DNA from: JACDQM01 sp044373315
Lineage (GTDB): Bacteria > Pseudomonadota > Gammaproteobacteria > Burkholderiales > Burkholderiaceae_C
Length of the DNA: 64,000 nt
Assembly (NCBI RefSeq): GCF_044373315.1
Contig: NZ_JBILQK010000009.1
Coordinates: 1-64,000, forward strand
Direction of reading: 5' to 3'
Below the pieces are notes generated by a model. That model did no database searches, was not told the origin of the DNA, and worked only from the letters and a program-made list of their open reading frames with translations. Both the position numbers and the translations under genes were made by a program. This document shows positions 1 through 9,406 of this stretch, in pieces (positions within the stretch are counted from its first letter, which is position 1; each line of letters begins with the position of its first letter).

Positions 1-369
1 GTGCGCAGCCATGAATGGGCTTTGCGCGAACTGACCCGGAATCTGCTGCACAACGCCATCCAGCACACGCATCGACGGCTGCTGATCCGGCTGCATGTCG
101 ACGAGCAAGTCGCGGTGCTGACGGTTTCGGATGACGGACCAGGCTTGAGCAGCGAGCAGCAGTCCAGGCTGTTCCTGCCCTTTGCTGCCGGCTCGCCACA
201 GGGCGGCTCGGGTCTGGGCCTGGCGATTTGTCATGGCATCGTGCAGTCGCTGCGGGGCAGCATCACGCTGAGCAACCGAGTGGCCGAGCGGGCCGGCGCT
301 CAAGCTGTCACAGGCCTGGATGCGCGCGTCAGCCTGCCACTGGCAAGCGAGGCGAAAATGCCGGAATGA
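1..369 (+). CDS. Sensor histidine kinase, C-terminal ATPase domain (5' truncated by window edge)
   Basis: This is the end of a histidine kinase; the visible 122 residues are the HATPase_c domain, which binds ATP for autophosphorylation of the kinase. The N box (E10, N14, N18), the G1 box DDGPGLS (about 44-50), the F box (RLFLPF) and the G2 box GSGLGLAIC (69-77) follow in order. The sensor and dimerisation domains lie upstream of the window, so the signal and partner regulator cannot be named. The GTG at position 1 is probably internal. The stop overlaps the hslR start by an ATGA arrangement, so the two are probably co-transcribed. Confidence 0.9.
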   Translation: MRSHEWALRELTRNLLHNAIQHTHRRLLIRLHVDEQVAVLTVSDDGPGLSSEQQSRLFLPFAAGSPQGGSGLGLAICHGIVQSLRGSITLSNRVAERAGAQAVTGLDARVSLPLASEAKMPE

Positions 370-782
370 ACAAGGTACTTCCAGGACCGGTACGGCTGGA
401 CAAATGGCTGTGGGCAGCGCGTTTCTACAAGACTCGGGCGCTGGCGGTCGATGAGATCGGCAAGGGCCGGGTGCAGATCAATGGCCAGGACGCCAAGCCT
501 TCGCGCGAAGTCAGAGTTGGCGATCTGCTGCGGCTGCGGCAGGGCCCGGTCGAGCGCGAAGTCCAGGTGCTGGCCCTCAGCCATGTGCGCGGACCTGCGC
601 CGGTGGCTCAGACCCTCTATGCGGAAACACCGGAAAGCAGCGCGGCCCGCGAGAAGGCGGCCGAGGCCCGCCGCCTGGCGCCCGAACCTGCACAGACCAT
701 CACGCAGGGCCGTCCCACCAAGCAGGACCGGCGCCGCCTGTCCGAGTGGGACCGCTGGTCGGCCAGCGCGGACCCGGACTGA
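366..782 (+). CDS. hslR: Heat-shock protein Hsp15, S4-domain RNA-binding protein
   Basis: This is a 138-residue protein with an N-terminal S4 RNA-binding fold (about residues 9-68, starting VRLDKWLWAARFYKTR) and a basic C-terminal tail (RPTKQDRRRLSEWDRW), as in E. coli Hsp15 (133 residues). Hsp15 binds free 50S subunits carrying a stalled nascent chain and helps recycle them. I chose the ATG at 366 because it makes an ATGA overlap with the upstream kinase gene and puts the S4 domain at the N-terminus; the frame is open further upstream. It sits just before the grpE-dnaK-dnaJ heat-shock genes, consistent with its role. Confidence 0.92.
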   Translation: MNKVLPGPVRLDKWLWAARFYKTRALAVDEIGKGRVQINGQDAKPSREVRVGDLLRLRQGPVEREVQVLALSHVRGPAPVAQTLYAETPESSAAREKAAEARRLAPEPAQTITQGRPTKQDRRRLSEWDRWSASADPD

Positions 783-786
783 ACTG

Positions 787-796
787 CCCCCCCCCC
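787..796 (+). repeat. Homopolymeric C10 tract after hslR
   Basis: Ten consecutive C residues lie 4 bases after the hslR stop codon and about 44 bases upstream of the grpE -35 element. The tract is outside coding sequence. Runs of this length are prone to slippage, but I see no promoter element whose spacing it would change. Confidence 0.95.
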
Positions 797-839
797 GCGG
801 CAGCGGGTTTGCCCCGATGCCGGATGCCACAATCCCCCT

Positions 840-867
840 CTTGAAAACCAGGGCTTGGCCCTCATCT
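840..867 (+). promoter_or_regulatory. Putative sigma-32 (RpoH) promoter of grpE
   Basis: The -35 CTTGAAA (840-846) matches the RpoH consensus exactly. It is followed by 13 bases and then a -10 CCTCATCT (860-867), which matches CCCCATNT at all but one position. The grpE start is 26 bases downstream of the -10. The dnaK promoter in this window has the same 13-base spacing, which makes chance less likely. Confidence 0.75.
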
Positions 868-892
868 CGCTGCCATTGCCCATCCAAGCATC

Positions 893-1417
893 ATGACGAC
901 AGAGCACAACCCCACTCCGCAAGACAGCCCGTCCAGCGCAGACGCGCCGGCCCAGAACCTGACGCCCGAAGCCCGGATCGCCGAGCTCGAGGGCCGGTTG
1001 GCCGAGATGTCGGACGCCTACCTCCGCGCCAAGGCCGAGGTGGAGAACATCCGCCGTCGCTCCGACGAGGAGATGAGCAAGGCCCGCAAGTTTGCCGTCG
1101 AAGGATTCGCCGAAGCCATGCTGCCGGTGATGGACAGCATGGAAGCGGCTATCGCCACGCCGGATGCCAAGGTCGAGACCGTGCTGGAAGGCGTGCACGC
1201 CACCAAGCGCCAACTCGCTGCCGCGCTGGAACGCAACAAGGTGCTGGAGATCAATCCGGCTCAAGGGACGAAGTTCGACCCGCACCAGCACCAGGCGATC
1301 TCGATGGTGCCGGCCGATCAGGAGGCCAATACCGTGGTGGCCGTGCTGCAGAAGGGCTACTCGATCGCCGAGCGCGTACTGCGCCCGGCCTTGATCACGG
1401 TCGCAGCGCCAAAGTAA
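893..1417 (+). CDS. grpE: Nucleotide exchange factor GrpE
   Basis: GrpE releases ADP from DnaK and so resets the Hsp70 cycle in the cytoplasm. The 174-residue product has a disordered N-terminus rich in Thr, Pro and Ala, a long helical region from about residue 25 (EARIAELEGRLAEMSDAYLR), the conserved PVMDSMEAAI at about 79-88, and the C-terminal beta domain with FDPHQHQAI and VLQKGYSIAERVLRPA. Length is normal for the family. It lies between hslR and dnaK, and a sigma-32-type promoter just upstream (840-867) indicates heat-shock control. Confidence 0.97.
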   Translation: MTTEHNPTPQDSPSSADAPAQNLTPEARIAELEGRLAEMSDAYLRAKAEVENIRRRSDEEMSKARKFAVEGFAEAMLPVMDSMEAAIATPDAKVETVLEGVHATKRQLAAALERNKVLEINPAQGTKFDPHQHQAISMVPADQEANTVVAVLQKGYSIAERVLRPALITVAAPK

Positions 1418-1434
1418 TTCACAGGCCGCTGCCT

Positions 1435-1462
1435 CTTGAAAGACAGCGACTTATCCACATTT
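1435..1462 (+). promoter_or_regulatory. Putative sigma-32 (RpoH) promoter of dnaK
   Basis: The -35 CTTGAAA (1435-1441), 13 bases, and the -10 CCACATTT (1455-1462; consensus CCCCATNT) form an RpoH promoter. The expected transcript start near 1469 leaves a leader of about 30 nt before dnaK, and a ribosome binding site (CTGGAG) is present at 1485-1490. I see no CIRCE operator, so HrcA control is not supported. A DnaA-box-like nonamer overlaps the -10 region. Confidence 0.78.
1451..1459 (+). promoter_or_regulatory. DnaA-box-like nonamer TTATCCACA inside the dnaK promoter
   Basis: The nonamer TTATCCACA is an exact match to the consensus DnaA box. It covers the end of the spacer and the first half of the sigma-32 -10 element of dnaK. 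Occupancy by DnaA would compete with RNA polymerase. One isolated nonamer can occur by chance and part of it is dictated by the -10 sequence, so function is unproven. Confidence 0.45.
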
Positions 1463-1498
1463 CTTAGAACAACGAAACCAATCTCCTGGAGTTAGAAC

Positions 1499-3448
<1,950 letters not shown>

Positions 3449-3565
3449 GACGTCCTGTATGACGCGTCGGCCCCGGCCGATGTGTCACCGCCGCCGCGCC
3501 CGAGCTCGAGGAAACGCCCCGAAAAGCTCAGCGCGGCGCAGTTGTTTGAAAGTCCGGAATACCTC

Positions 3566-4711
3566 ATGGCAAAGCGCGACTACTACGAGATTCTTGGCCT
3601 GGCCAAGACCGCCAGCGAAGAAGAGATCAAGAAGGCCTATCGCAAGCTGGCGATGAAGTTTCACCCTGACCGCAATCAGGGTGAAGGCGCCAAGGCTGCT
3701 GAAGAGAAGTTCAAGGAGGCCAAGGAGGCCTACGAGATGCTCGCCGACGCACAGAAGCGCGCAGCCTATGATCAGTACGGCCACGCTGGCGTCGACCCCA
3801 ATATGGCCGGCCGTGGCGGACCGGGCGGTGAAGGCTTCGGCGGCTTTGCCGAGGCATTCGGCGACATCTTCGGCGACATCTTCGGCGGCGCCGGTGGCGC
3901 GCGCCGCGGCGCGGGTGGCCAGCAGGTCTACCGTGGCAGCGACCTCTCCTACGCGATGGAGATCACGCTGGAAGAAGCCGCGCGCGGCAAGGAAACCCAG
4001 ATCCGCATCCCTTCCTGGGAAGGCTGCGAGACCTGCAGCGGCACCGGTGCCAAGCCGGGTACCAGCGCCAAGAGCTGCGGCTCCTGCGGCGGCTCCGGCA
4101 CAGTGCACATGCGCCAGGGCTTCTTCTCGGTGCAGCAGACCTGCCCGCACTGTCAGGGCAGCGGCAAGATCATTCCGGACCCCTGCACGGCCTGCAATGG
4201 CCAGGGCAAGATCAAGAAGAGCAAGACGCTGGAAGTCAAGATTCCGGCGGGTATCAACGAAGGCATGCGCATCCGATCGGCCGGCAATGGCGAGCCGGGC
4301 GTCAACGGCGGGCCGTCGGGGGATCTGTACATCGAGATCCGCATAAAGCAGCACGAGATTTTCGAGCGCGACGGCGACGACCTGCACTGCACCATGCCTG
4401 TGGGCATCACCACCGCCGCGCTGGGCGGCACGATTGAGGTGCCGACGTTAGGCGGCAAAGCCGAGATCGAACTGCCCGAGGGCTCACAGCATGGCAAGAC
4501 CTTCCGCCTGCGCGGCAAGGGAATCAAAGGCGTGCGCTCCAGCTATCCCGGCGACCTCTACTGCCACATCAGCATCGAGACTCCGGTCAAGCTGACCGAG
4601 CACCAGCGCAAGCTGCTGAAGGAGCTGGACAAGAGCTTCCGCGAAGGCGGCGAACGTCATTCGCCGAACGCAAAAAGCTGGACAGATCGCGTCAAGGATC
4701 TCTTCAAGTAG
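3566..4711 (+). CDS. dnaJ: Chaperone DnaJ (Hsp40)
   Basis: DnaJ delivers substrates to DnaK and stimulates its ATPase. The ATG at 3566 gives a 381-residue protein starting MAKRDYYEILGL; the frame is open further upstream but only this start fits the family. The J domain has the HPD motif at 33-35. A Gly/Phe-rich linker follows, then four CxxCxGxG zinc-binding repeats (CETCSGTG, CGSCGGSG, CPHCQGSG, CTACNGQG), then the C-terminal substrate-binding domains. All features of a type I Hsp40 are present. It is third in the grpE-dnaK-dnaJ order; I see no separate heat-shock promoter in the dnaK-dnaJ gap. Confidence 0.98.
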   Translation: MAKRDYYEILGLAKTASEEEIKKAYRKLAMKFHPDRNQGEGAKAAEEKFKEAKEAYEMLADAQKRAAYDQYGHAGVDPNMAGRGGPGGEGFGGFAEAFGDIFGDIFGGAGGARRGAGGQQVYRGSDLSYAMEITLEEAARGKETQIRIPSWEGCETCSGTGAKPGTSAKSCGSCGGSGTVHMRQGFFSVQQTCPHCQGSGKIIPDPCTACNGQGKIKKSKTLEVKIPAGINEGMRIRSAGNGEPGVNGGPSGDLYIEIRIKQHEIFERDGDDLHCTMPVGITTAALGGTIEVPTLGGKAEIELPEGSQHGKTFRLRGKGIKGVRSSYPGDLYCHISIETPVKLTEHQRKLLKELDKSFREGGERHSPNAKSWTDRVKDLFK

Positions 4712-4767
4712 CGCGCAAAATTGCCGGAAACAGCCAGGTCGACGTAGCCACCGCTGGCGCTGAGTTC

Positions 4768-4795
4768 TAAAGTTCGACCTGAGTTCGGCCGAAGA
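4768..4795 (+). promoter_or_regulatory. Possible sigma-28 (FliA) promoter of the response regulator
   Basis: TAAAGTTC (4768-4775), 12 bases, then GCCGAAGA (4788-4795) resembles the FliA consensus TAAAGTTT-N11-GCCGATAA: 7 of 8 and 6 of 8 positions match, with a spacer one base longer than usual. It is about 90 bases upstream of the start codon at 4886, on the correct strand. The longer spacer and the two -10 mismatches leave real doubt. Confidence 0.45.
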
Positions 4796-4885
4796 GCCGA
4801 ATGTGAGAGTCTCTAGATACCAGCGCTCGACCGTACCGGCTCATCAACGCAGCTTCCAGCCTGCGGTGGTGGCCATGGAGCCCGT

Positions 4886-6514
4886 ATGCGCGTGATGGAC
4901 AGCGGCCTGGACAAGGCCAGCGCCCTCATCATCGACAGCAATGCCAGCTCGCGCAGCCTGCTGGCGGCTCAGCTGCGTGAGCTCGGCGTGGCCAGCGTTC
5001 GGCAGACCACCCGGGTGCGAGATGCCCGGGTCATCCTCGAGCACACCCCCTACGACATCGTCCTGTGTGACTACCACTTCGATGGCAGCGAACTGTCTGG
5101 GCAGGACTTGCTCGACGAGTTGCGCCGCGAACAGTTGCTGCCCTTCTCCACCGTCTTCGTGATGGTGACCGGCGAGGCCTCCTACTCCGCCGTGGCTGAG
5201 GCGGCGGAGGCGGCACTGGACGCCTATCTGATCAAGCCCTACACCTCAGCCTCGCTGTCGGAGCGGCTGGCTCATGCTCGCCAGCGCAAACGCATCCTCA
5301 AGAGCATCTTTGAAGCCATTGAAGCCCAGGACTTCGACACCGCTGCCAATCTGTGCCTCAAACGCTTCGAGGAAAAGGACAAGTATTGGCTCTACGCCGC
5401 GCGTATCGGCGCCGAACTCATGCTGCGGCTGAATCGGCATGCCGATGCCCGTACCCTCTATGAAGCCATCATCGAGGCACGCACAGTGCCCTGGGCCAGG
5501 CTTGGCGTGGCCCGAAGCGAGCTGGCCGCCGGAAACAACACGGCAGCACGGCGGACCCTAGAGACTTTGATCGGCGAAGTGCCGGACTACGCCGACTCCT
5601 ACGACGTGATGGGCCGCATGCAGATGGACCAGGGTGAGATCGCCGAGGCGCTGGCCACCTACCGCATCGCCACCAAGCTGACGCCTGGATGCCTGCTGCG
5701 CGGTCAGCGCGCGGGCACTCTTGCCTTCTACATGGGCGAACGTGCCGAAGCCCTGAAGCTGCTTGAGAGCACCATGGCCAACGGCCTGCGGTCCAAGCTG
5801 TTCGACATGCTGAGCTTGGTCCTGATCGGTTTGATGCGCTTCGACGCCCGGGACAGCAAGGGGCTCCGCTACGCGCATGAATCGATGCTGGCAGAGATCG
5901 AGCGCCAGCCCGACTCAGCCCGGATCCGGCGCTTCGGCCTGGTCTTCCAAGGGCTCCGGGGGCTGAGCGAACACAAGGTCGCCAACGCTCTGGAAGCGGC
6001 GCGCAAGCTGAGCGCTGAGTTTGATTCGCCCGACTTCGATCTCGAAGCCGCCAGTCTGTTGCTCGCCTTGTGGATTCGCCTGGCCCGTCAGGCCATCCAG
6101 CTTGAGGAAATGGATTCGCTGCTGAAGAAGATGGGCCTGCGCTACTGCACGACCAAGTCCAGCACCGAGATCCTGATTGCCATGACCGAGGGCGACGAAG
6201 AGGCTGCGGGTAGCCTGCGCGACAGCCATGTGCAGGTCTTCGGCATCGCAGAGACGGCGATGCGCCATTCGATGCGGGGAGGAGCCGAGGCCGCCGTGCG
6301 CTTGCTGATCGAGCAGGGCGCGCAGACGCGTAACGCCAAGCTGATCGACATGGCCAGTCTGGTGCTCAAGCGCCACCATGAAAAAATCGAACACGCCGAC
6401 GAACTGGGGCACAAGATCACCGAACTGCAAGAGCTCCATGTGCTGCCGCTCGGCGGGGCCGCTACCCGCATTGGCCAAGCGCGTGCTGCCGGCGGGCTGG
6501 CGCTGCGCAACTGA
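4886..6514 (+). CDS. Response regulator with N-terminal receiver domain and C-terminal TPR-like helical repeats
   Basis: Residues about 12-125 form a CheY-like receiver with the acidic residue D17, phospho-acceptor D62 (LCDYHF), T95 and K117 (IKPY) all present, so it is probably phosphorylated. The remaining 400 residues are helical and TPR-like (for example WARLGVARSELAAGN, YDVMGRMQMDQGEIAEA), with no DNA-binding or enzymatic output domain; output is therefore probably protein-protein interaction. Receiver-TPR proteins such as Vibrio VieB share this layout. The start has GGAG at 4877-4880. No kinase is adjacent. The upstream FliA-like promoter suggests, without proving, a link to motility. 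Specific function unknown. Confidence 0.85.
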   Translation: MRVMDSGLDKASALIIDSNASSRSLLAAQLRELGVASVRQTTRVRDARVILEHTPYDIVLCDYHFDGSELSGQDLLDELRREQLLPFSTVFVMVTGEASYSAVAEAAEAALDAYLIKPYTSASLSERLAHARQRKRILKSIFEAIEAQDFDTAANLCLKRFEEKDKYWLYAARIGAELMLRLNRHADARTLYEAIIEARTVPWARLGVARSELAAGNNTAARRTLETLIGEVPDYADSYDVMGRMQMDQGEIAEALATYRIATKLTPGCLLRGQRAGTLAFYMGERAEALKLLESTMANGLRSKLFDMLSLVLIGLMRFDARDSKGLRYAHESMLAEIERQPDSARIRRFGLVFQGLRGLSEHKVANALEAARKLSAEFDSPDFDLEAASLLLALWIRLARQAIQLEEMDSLLKKMGLRYCTTKSSTEILIAMTEGDEEAAGSLRDSHVQVFGIAETAMRHSMRGGAEAAVRLLIEQGAQTRNAKLIDMASLVLKRHHEKIEHADELGHKITELQELHVLPLGGAATRIGQARAAGGLALRN

Positions 6515-6573
6515 GCTCTGGCCTCAACTCGGCCTGAGTTCGCGTCATCGCGTCCGATCAGACACTGGACCGC

Positions 6574-7707
6574 TCAGAACAGCTCCGCCTGTTCCGCAAC
6601 TGCGCGCGGGCGCCGGAACTGGCCCAGATCCAGCACGAGCCGCTGGCGATTCAGGCCGAAGCGCGCGCAGGCCTTGCGCATGCGCTGTGAGAGGAGCTCA
6701 GCCCACAGCCCTTCGCCCCGCATCCGCGAGCCGAAGCGCGGATCGTTGTCGCGCCCACCGCGCATCTCGTGCAACCGGGCCATCACGCGATCAGCCTTGT
6801 CCGGTGCATGCTGCTGCAACCAGTCTTTGAACAGCGGGCTCACCTCCCATGGCAGCCGCAGCGGGATGCTGAAGGCCGAACTGGCCCCCGCATCGGCTGC
6901 GGCCTCAAGAATGCGCTCCAGCTCCGGCTCGTTCAGAAAGGGAATGAGCGGGGAGACGCTGACGCCAACAGGCACACCCGCGTCTGACAAAGTCTTCAGC
7001 GTGCGCAAGCGCCGCTGTGGCGACGCGGCGCGAGGCTCGAGCGTGCGGGCCAGCTCAGGATCCAGGGTGGTAATGGAGACATAGACGGCTGCCATCTGCC
7101 GCGCAGCCATCGGTGCGATCAGATCGAGGTCGCGCTCTAAGCCCGCGGACTTGGTGACCAGCGAGAAGGGATGGTGGCATTCGGCCAGCACCTCGATGAT
7201 GCGTCGCGTCAGCTGCAGTTTGCGCTCAATCGGCTGGTACGCATCGGTGGCTGTACCCAGGCATAGGGCCTGTGGCTGGTAGCTGCGACTCGCCAACTGG
7301 GCCCTCAAGCGCTCGGCAGCATTGAGCTTGGCCACGATGCGGGTTTCGAAGTCAAGCCCGGGCGACATATCCAGATAGCCATGCGTGGGCCGCGCAAAGC
7401 AATAGACACACCCATGCTCACAGCCCCTGTAGGGGTTGATGGAGAGGTCGAAGCTGATGTCCGGCGACTGGTTGCTGGACAGAATGTGAACCGCCTTCTC
7501 TTCGATGATCTGGGTACGCGGCGGCAGCCGCTCCTGAGTGGCCAGTTGCTCCAGCGTTCCCCAGCCATCGTCGTGCTGCTCGCGCTGAGCATTCTCGAAT
7601 CGATGCGCAATCGCCCATGCACTGCCGCGCCCTTTCAGTGCCTCTGGCCGAATGTAGAGCGGCACTGTCGGATTGGGCAGCGGAGCGGAACGGGGCTTGG
7701 GCGGCAT
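6574..7707 (-). CDS. Radical SAM protein of the PA0069 family
   Basis: The N-terminal third carries the radical SAM cluster motif GCEHGCVYC, whose three cysteines (C99, C103, C106 when counted from the upstream ATG) bind a [4Fe-4S] cluster and S-adenosylmethionine. The following SPL-type barrel and overall length of 377-380 residues match the PA0069 family, which is distantly related to spore photoproduct lyase; its reaction is not established. Two in-frame ATGs exist, at 7716 and 7707. I chose 7707 because a LexA-type box (7709-7724) covers the first one. The gene converges on the response regulator, with 59 bases between them. Confidence 0.88.
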   Translation of the reverse strand: MPPKPRSAPLPNPTVPLYIRPEALKGRGSAWAIAHRFENAQREQHDDGWGTLEQLATQERLPPRTQIIEEKAVHILSSNQSPDISFDLSINPYRGCEHGCVYCFARPTHGYLDMSPGLDFETRIVAKLNAAERLRAQLASRSYQPQALCLGTATDAYQPIERKLQLTRRIIEVLAECHHPFSLVTKSAGLERDLDLIAPMAARQMAAVYVSITTLDPELARTLEPRAASPQRRLRTLKTLSDAGVPVGVSVSPLIPFLNEPELERILEAAADAGASSAFSIPLRLPWEVSPLFKDWLQQHAPDKADRVMARLHEMRGGRDNDPRFGSRMRGEGLWAELLSQRMRKACARFGLNRQRLVLDLGQFRRPRAVAEQAELF

Positions 7708-7708
7708 A

Positions 7709-7724
7709 CTGTGCATTTATACAG
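7709..7724 (-). promoter_or_regulatory. LexA (SOS) box at the start of the radical SAM gene
   Basis: The sequence CTGTGCATTTATACAG fits the CTGT-N8-ACAG operator used by LexA in beta- and gammaproteobacteria, with an AT-rich centre. Read on the minus strand it contains TATAAA (7721-7716), a plausible -10, so LexA binding would block the promoter directly. The box lies immediately before the ATG at 7707. From memory, the P. aeruginosa PA0069 gene belongs to the LexA regulon, which supports the call. Confidence 0.75.
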
Positions 7725-7828
7725 CACATTCGGCCGTTACCCACGAGCGTTTCGTGCAGGCGAACGAGTCGCCGGCAGCACCTCCCTGGCCATGCACTTG
7801 CAGGCGCCCGGGACTTCGGCCGGCATCG

Positions 7829-7850
7829 CGCAGTCCGCAAGGACTGCGCT
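7829..7850 (-). terminator. Hairpin downstream of dnaB
   Basis: An inverted repeat (GCGCAGTCC / GGACTGCGC around GCAA) forms a strong stem-loop about 10 bases after the dnaB stop. There is no T-tract on the minus strand, so intrinsic termination is uncertain; it may protect the 3' end or act with Rho. Confidence 0.4.
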
Positions 7851-7860
7851 CGGTCCCGCC

Positions 7861-9270
7861 TCAGTATTCGCTGCCGCCGGTGTAGCCGGGGGCGAGGTTT
7901 TCAAACTTGGTGTGCATGCGCTGGAAGGCCAGCTTCACCGTGCCGACCGGGCCGTTACGTTGCTTGGCAATGATGATCTCCGCGACACCAGGCTCCTTGC
8001 ACTCTTCCTTGGTGTAGTACTCGTCGCGGTAGATGAACATGATGATGTCGGCATCCTGCTCGATCGCGCCTGACTCGCGCAGGTCGGACATCATCGGCCG
8101 CTTGTCAGGGCGCGTTTCCACCGAGCGGTTGAGCTGGGACAGCGCGATCACCGGGCACTTCAGTTCCTTGGCAAGAGCCTTGAGTCCGCGGGAGATTTCT
8201 CCAATCACCGTGGCACGGTTTTCTTCGTTGCCGCCGTTGCCACTCATCAATTGCAGGTAGTCGATGATGATCAGGCCCAGCTGCCCGCTGATGCGCGCCT
8301 GGCGACGGGCACGAGCCCGTACCTCACTGGGCGAAAGACCGGGGCTTTCGTCGATGTAGATGCTCGCCTTGCCCAGCTTGTCGACAGCCTCGGAAAGCCG
8401 CCCCCACTCGTCATCAGCCAAGCGCCCGGTACGGAGATGGCTTTGGTCGATACGGCCGATCGAACCCACCATACGCAGGGCCAGTTGGGCCGCGCCCATT
8501 TCCATGGAGTAGATGACCACCGGCAGACCTTCGTCGATCGCGACGTTCTCGCCGATGTTGATGGCGAATGCCGTCTTGCCCATCGAGGGACGTGCGGCAA
8601 GCACGATCAGATCGCCGGGCTGCAGACCGGCCGTCATGCGGTCCAGATCATAGAAACCGGTTCGCACACCGGTCACATCCTCAGCCCCGTTCTCAGCCAG
8701 TTCGTTGACACGGTCGATCAGCTGCACCACGAGGTTGTCCATGCTCTGGAAACCCTGCCGGCTACGTGAGCCCTCTTCGCCGATGCGGAAGATCTTGCCT
8801 TCGGCCTCATCAAGAATCTGGGTCACGGCGCGACCCTGCGGGTTGAGCGCCGCGGTCGCAATTTCGTCTGAGGTGGCAACCAGCTTGCGCAGGATGGCGC
8901 GCTCTCGGACGATCTCTGCATAACGCCGAAGATTGGCGGCACTTGGCACACTCTGGGCCAAGGCATTCAGGTAGGCCAGCCCACCACATTCCTCTGCCTT
9001 GCCTACCGAGGTGAGCTCCTCGAAGACCGTCACCACGTCGGCGGGCTTGCCTGCGTTGATCAGCTTACCAATCGCCGCAAACACATGCTTGTGCTCGTAG
9101 CGGTAGAAGTCCGAGTCAGTCAGCAAGTCGCCTGCGCGATCCCATGCGGAGTTATCGATCAGCAGGCCGCCCAGCACGCTCTGCTCGGCCTCGACCGAGT
9201 GCGGTGGCACACGCAGGCGCGCGACTTCGTCGTCAGCGCCAGAGGATGAGGATGAAAAGATGGCAGACAT
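7861..9270 (-). CDS. dnaB: Replicative DNA helicase DnaB
   Basis: DnaB is the hexameric 5'-3' helicase that unwinds the replication fork. The 469-residue product (E. coli 471) has the N-terminal domain starting at VPPHSVEAEQSVLGGLL, a linker, and the RecA-like motor with Walker A ARPSMGKTAFAIN, Walker B LGLIIIDYLQLM and the later motif ALSQLNRSVETRPDKRPMMSDLRESG. I used the ATG at 9270; an in-frame TTG at 9294 is a less likely start. A DnaA-box-like TTGTCCACA lies on the minus strand directly upstream of the ATG (9274-9282). It follows rplI, in the usual proteobacterial order rpsF-priB-rpsR-rplI-dnaB. Confidence 0.98.
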   Translation of the reverse strand: MSAIFSSSSSGADDEVARLRVPPHSVEAEQSVLGGLLIDNSAWDRAGDLLTDSDFYRYEHKHVFAAIGKLINAGKPADVVTVFEELTSVGKAEECGGLAYLNALAQSVPSAANLRRYAEIVRERAILRKLVATSDEIATAALNPQGRAVTQILDEAEGKIFRIGEEGSRSRQGFQSMDNLVVQLIDRVNELAENGAEDVTGVRTGFYDLDRMTAGLQPGDLIVLAARPSMGKTAFAINIGENVAIDEGLPVVIYSMEMGAAQLALRMVGSIGRIDQSHLRTGRLADDEWGRLSEAVDKLGKASIYIDESPGLSPSEVRARARRQARISGQLGLIIIDYLQLMSGNGGNEENRATVIGEISRGLKALAKELKCPVIALSQLNRSVETRPDKRPMMSDLRESGAIEQDADIIMFIYRDEYYTKEECKEPGVAEIIIAKQRNGPVGTVKLAFQRMHTKFENLAPGYTGGSEY

Positions 9271-9333
9271 CGCTGTGGACAATCCTGGGGACAAGCACTG
9301 GACAGGGATTGAACAACTCGAACCCTATAAACG

Positions 9334-9395
9334 ACAAAGCCGATGACCCTACAAGTCATCGGCTTCCTTGATCTGAGCAGCCGCAAGGGCTGCTG
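9334..9395 (-). terminator. Tandem hairpins between rplI and dnaB
   Basis: Read on the minus strand, a 7-bp stem (9376-9394, AGCAGCC/GGCTGCT) follows the rplI stop by 12 bases. A perfect 11-bp stem (AAGCCGATGAC/GTCATCGGCTT, 9337-9365) comes next and is followed by TTTGTCGTTT. The second resembles an intrinsic terminator with an interrupted T-tract and probably ends most ribosomal-protein transcripts, leaving dnaB lower or separately transcribed. Confidence 0.65.
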
Positions 9396-9406
9396 ACCAT
9401 TGGGGC

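Noticed and set aside
3449..3565. Separate heat-shock promoter for dnaJ
   Set aside because: TTTGAAA is present near 3546 but no CCCCAT-type -10 follows at suitable distance.
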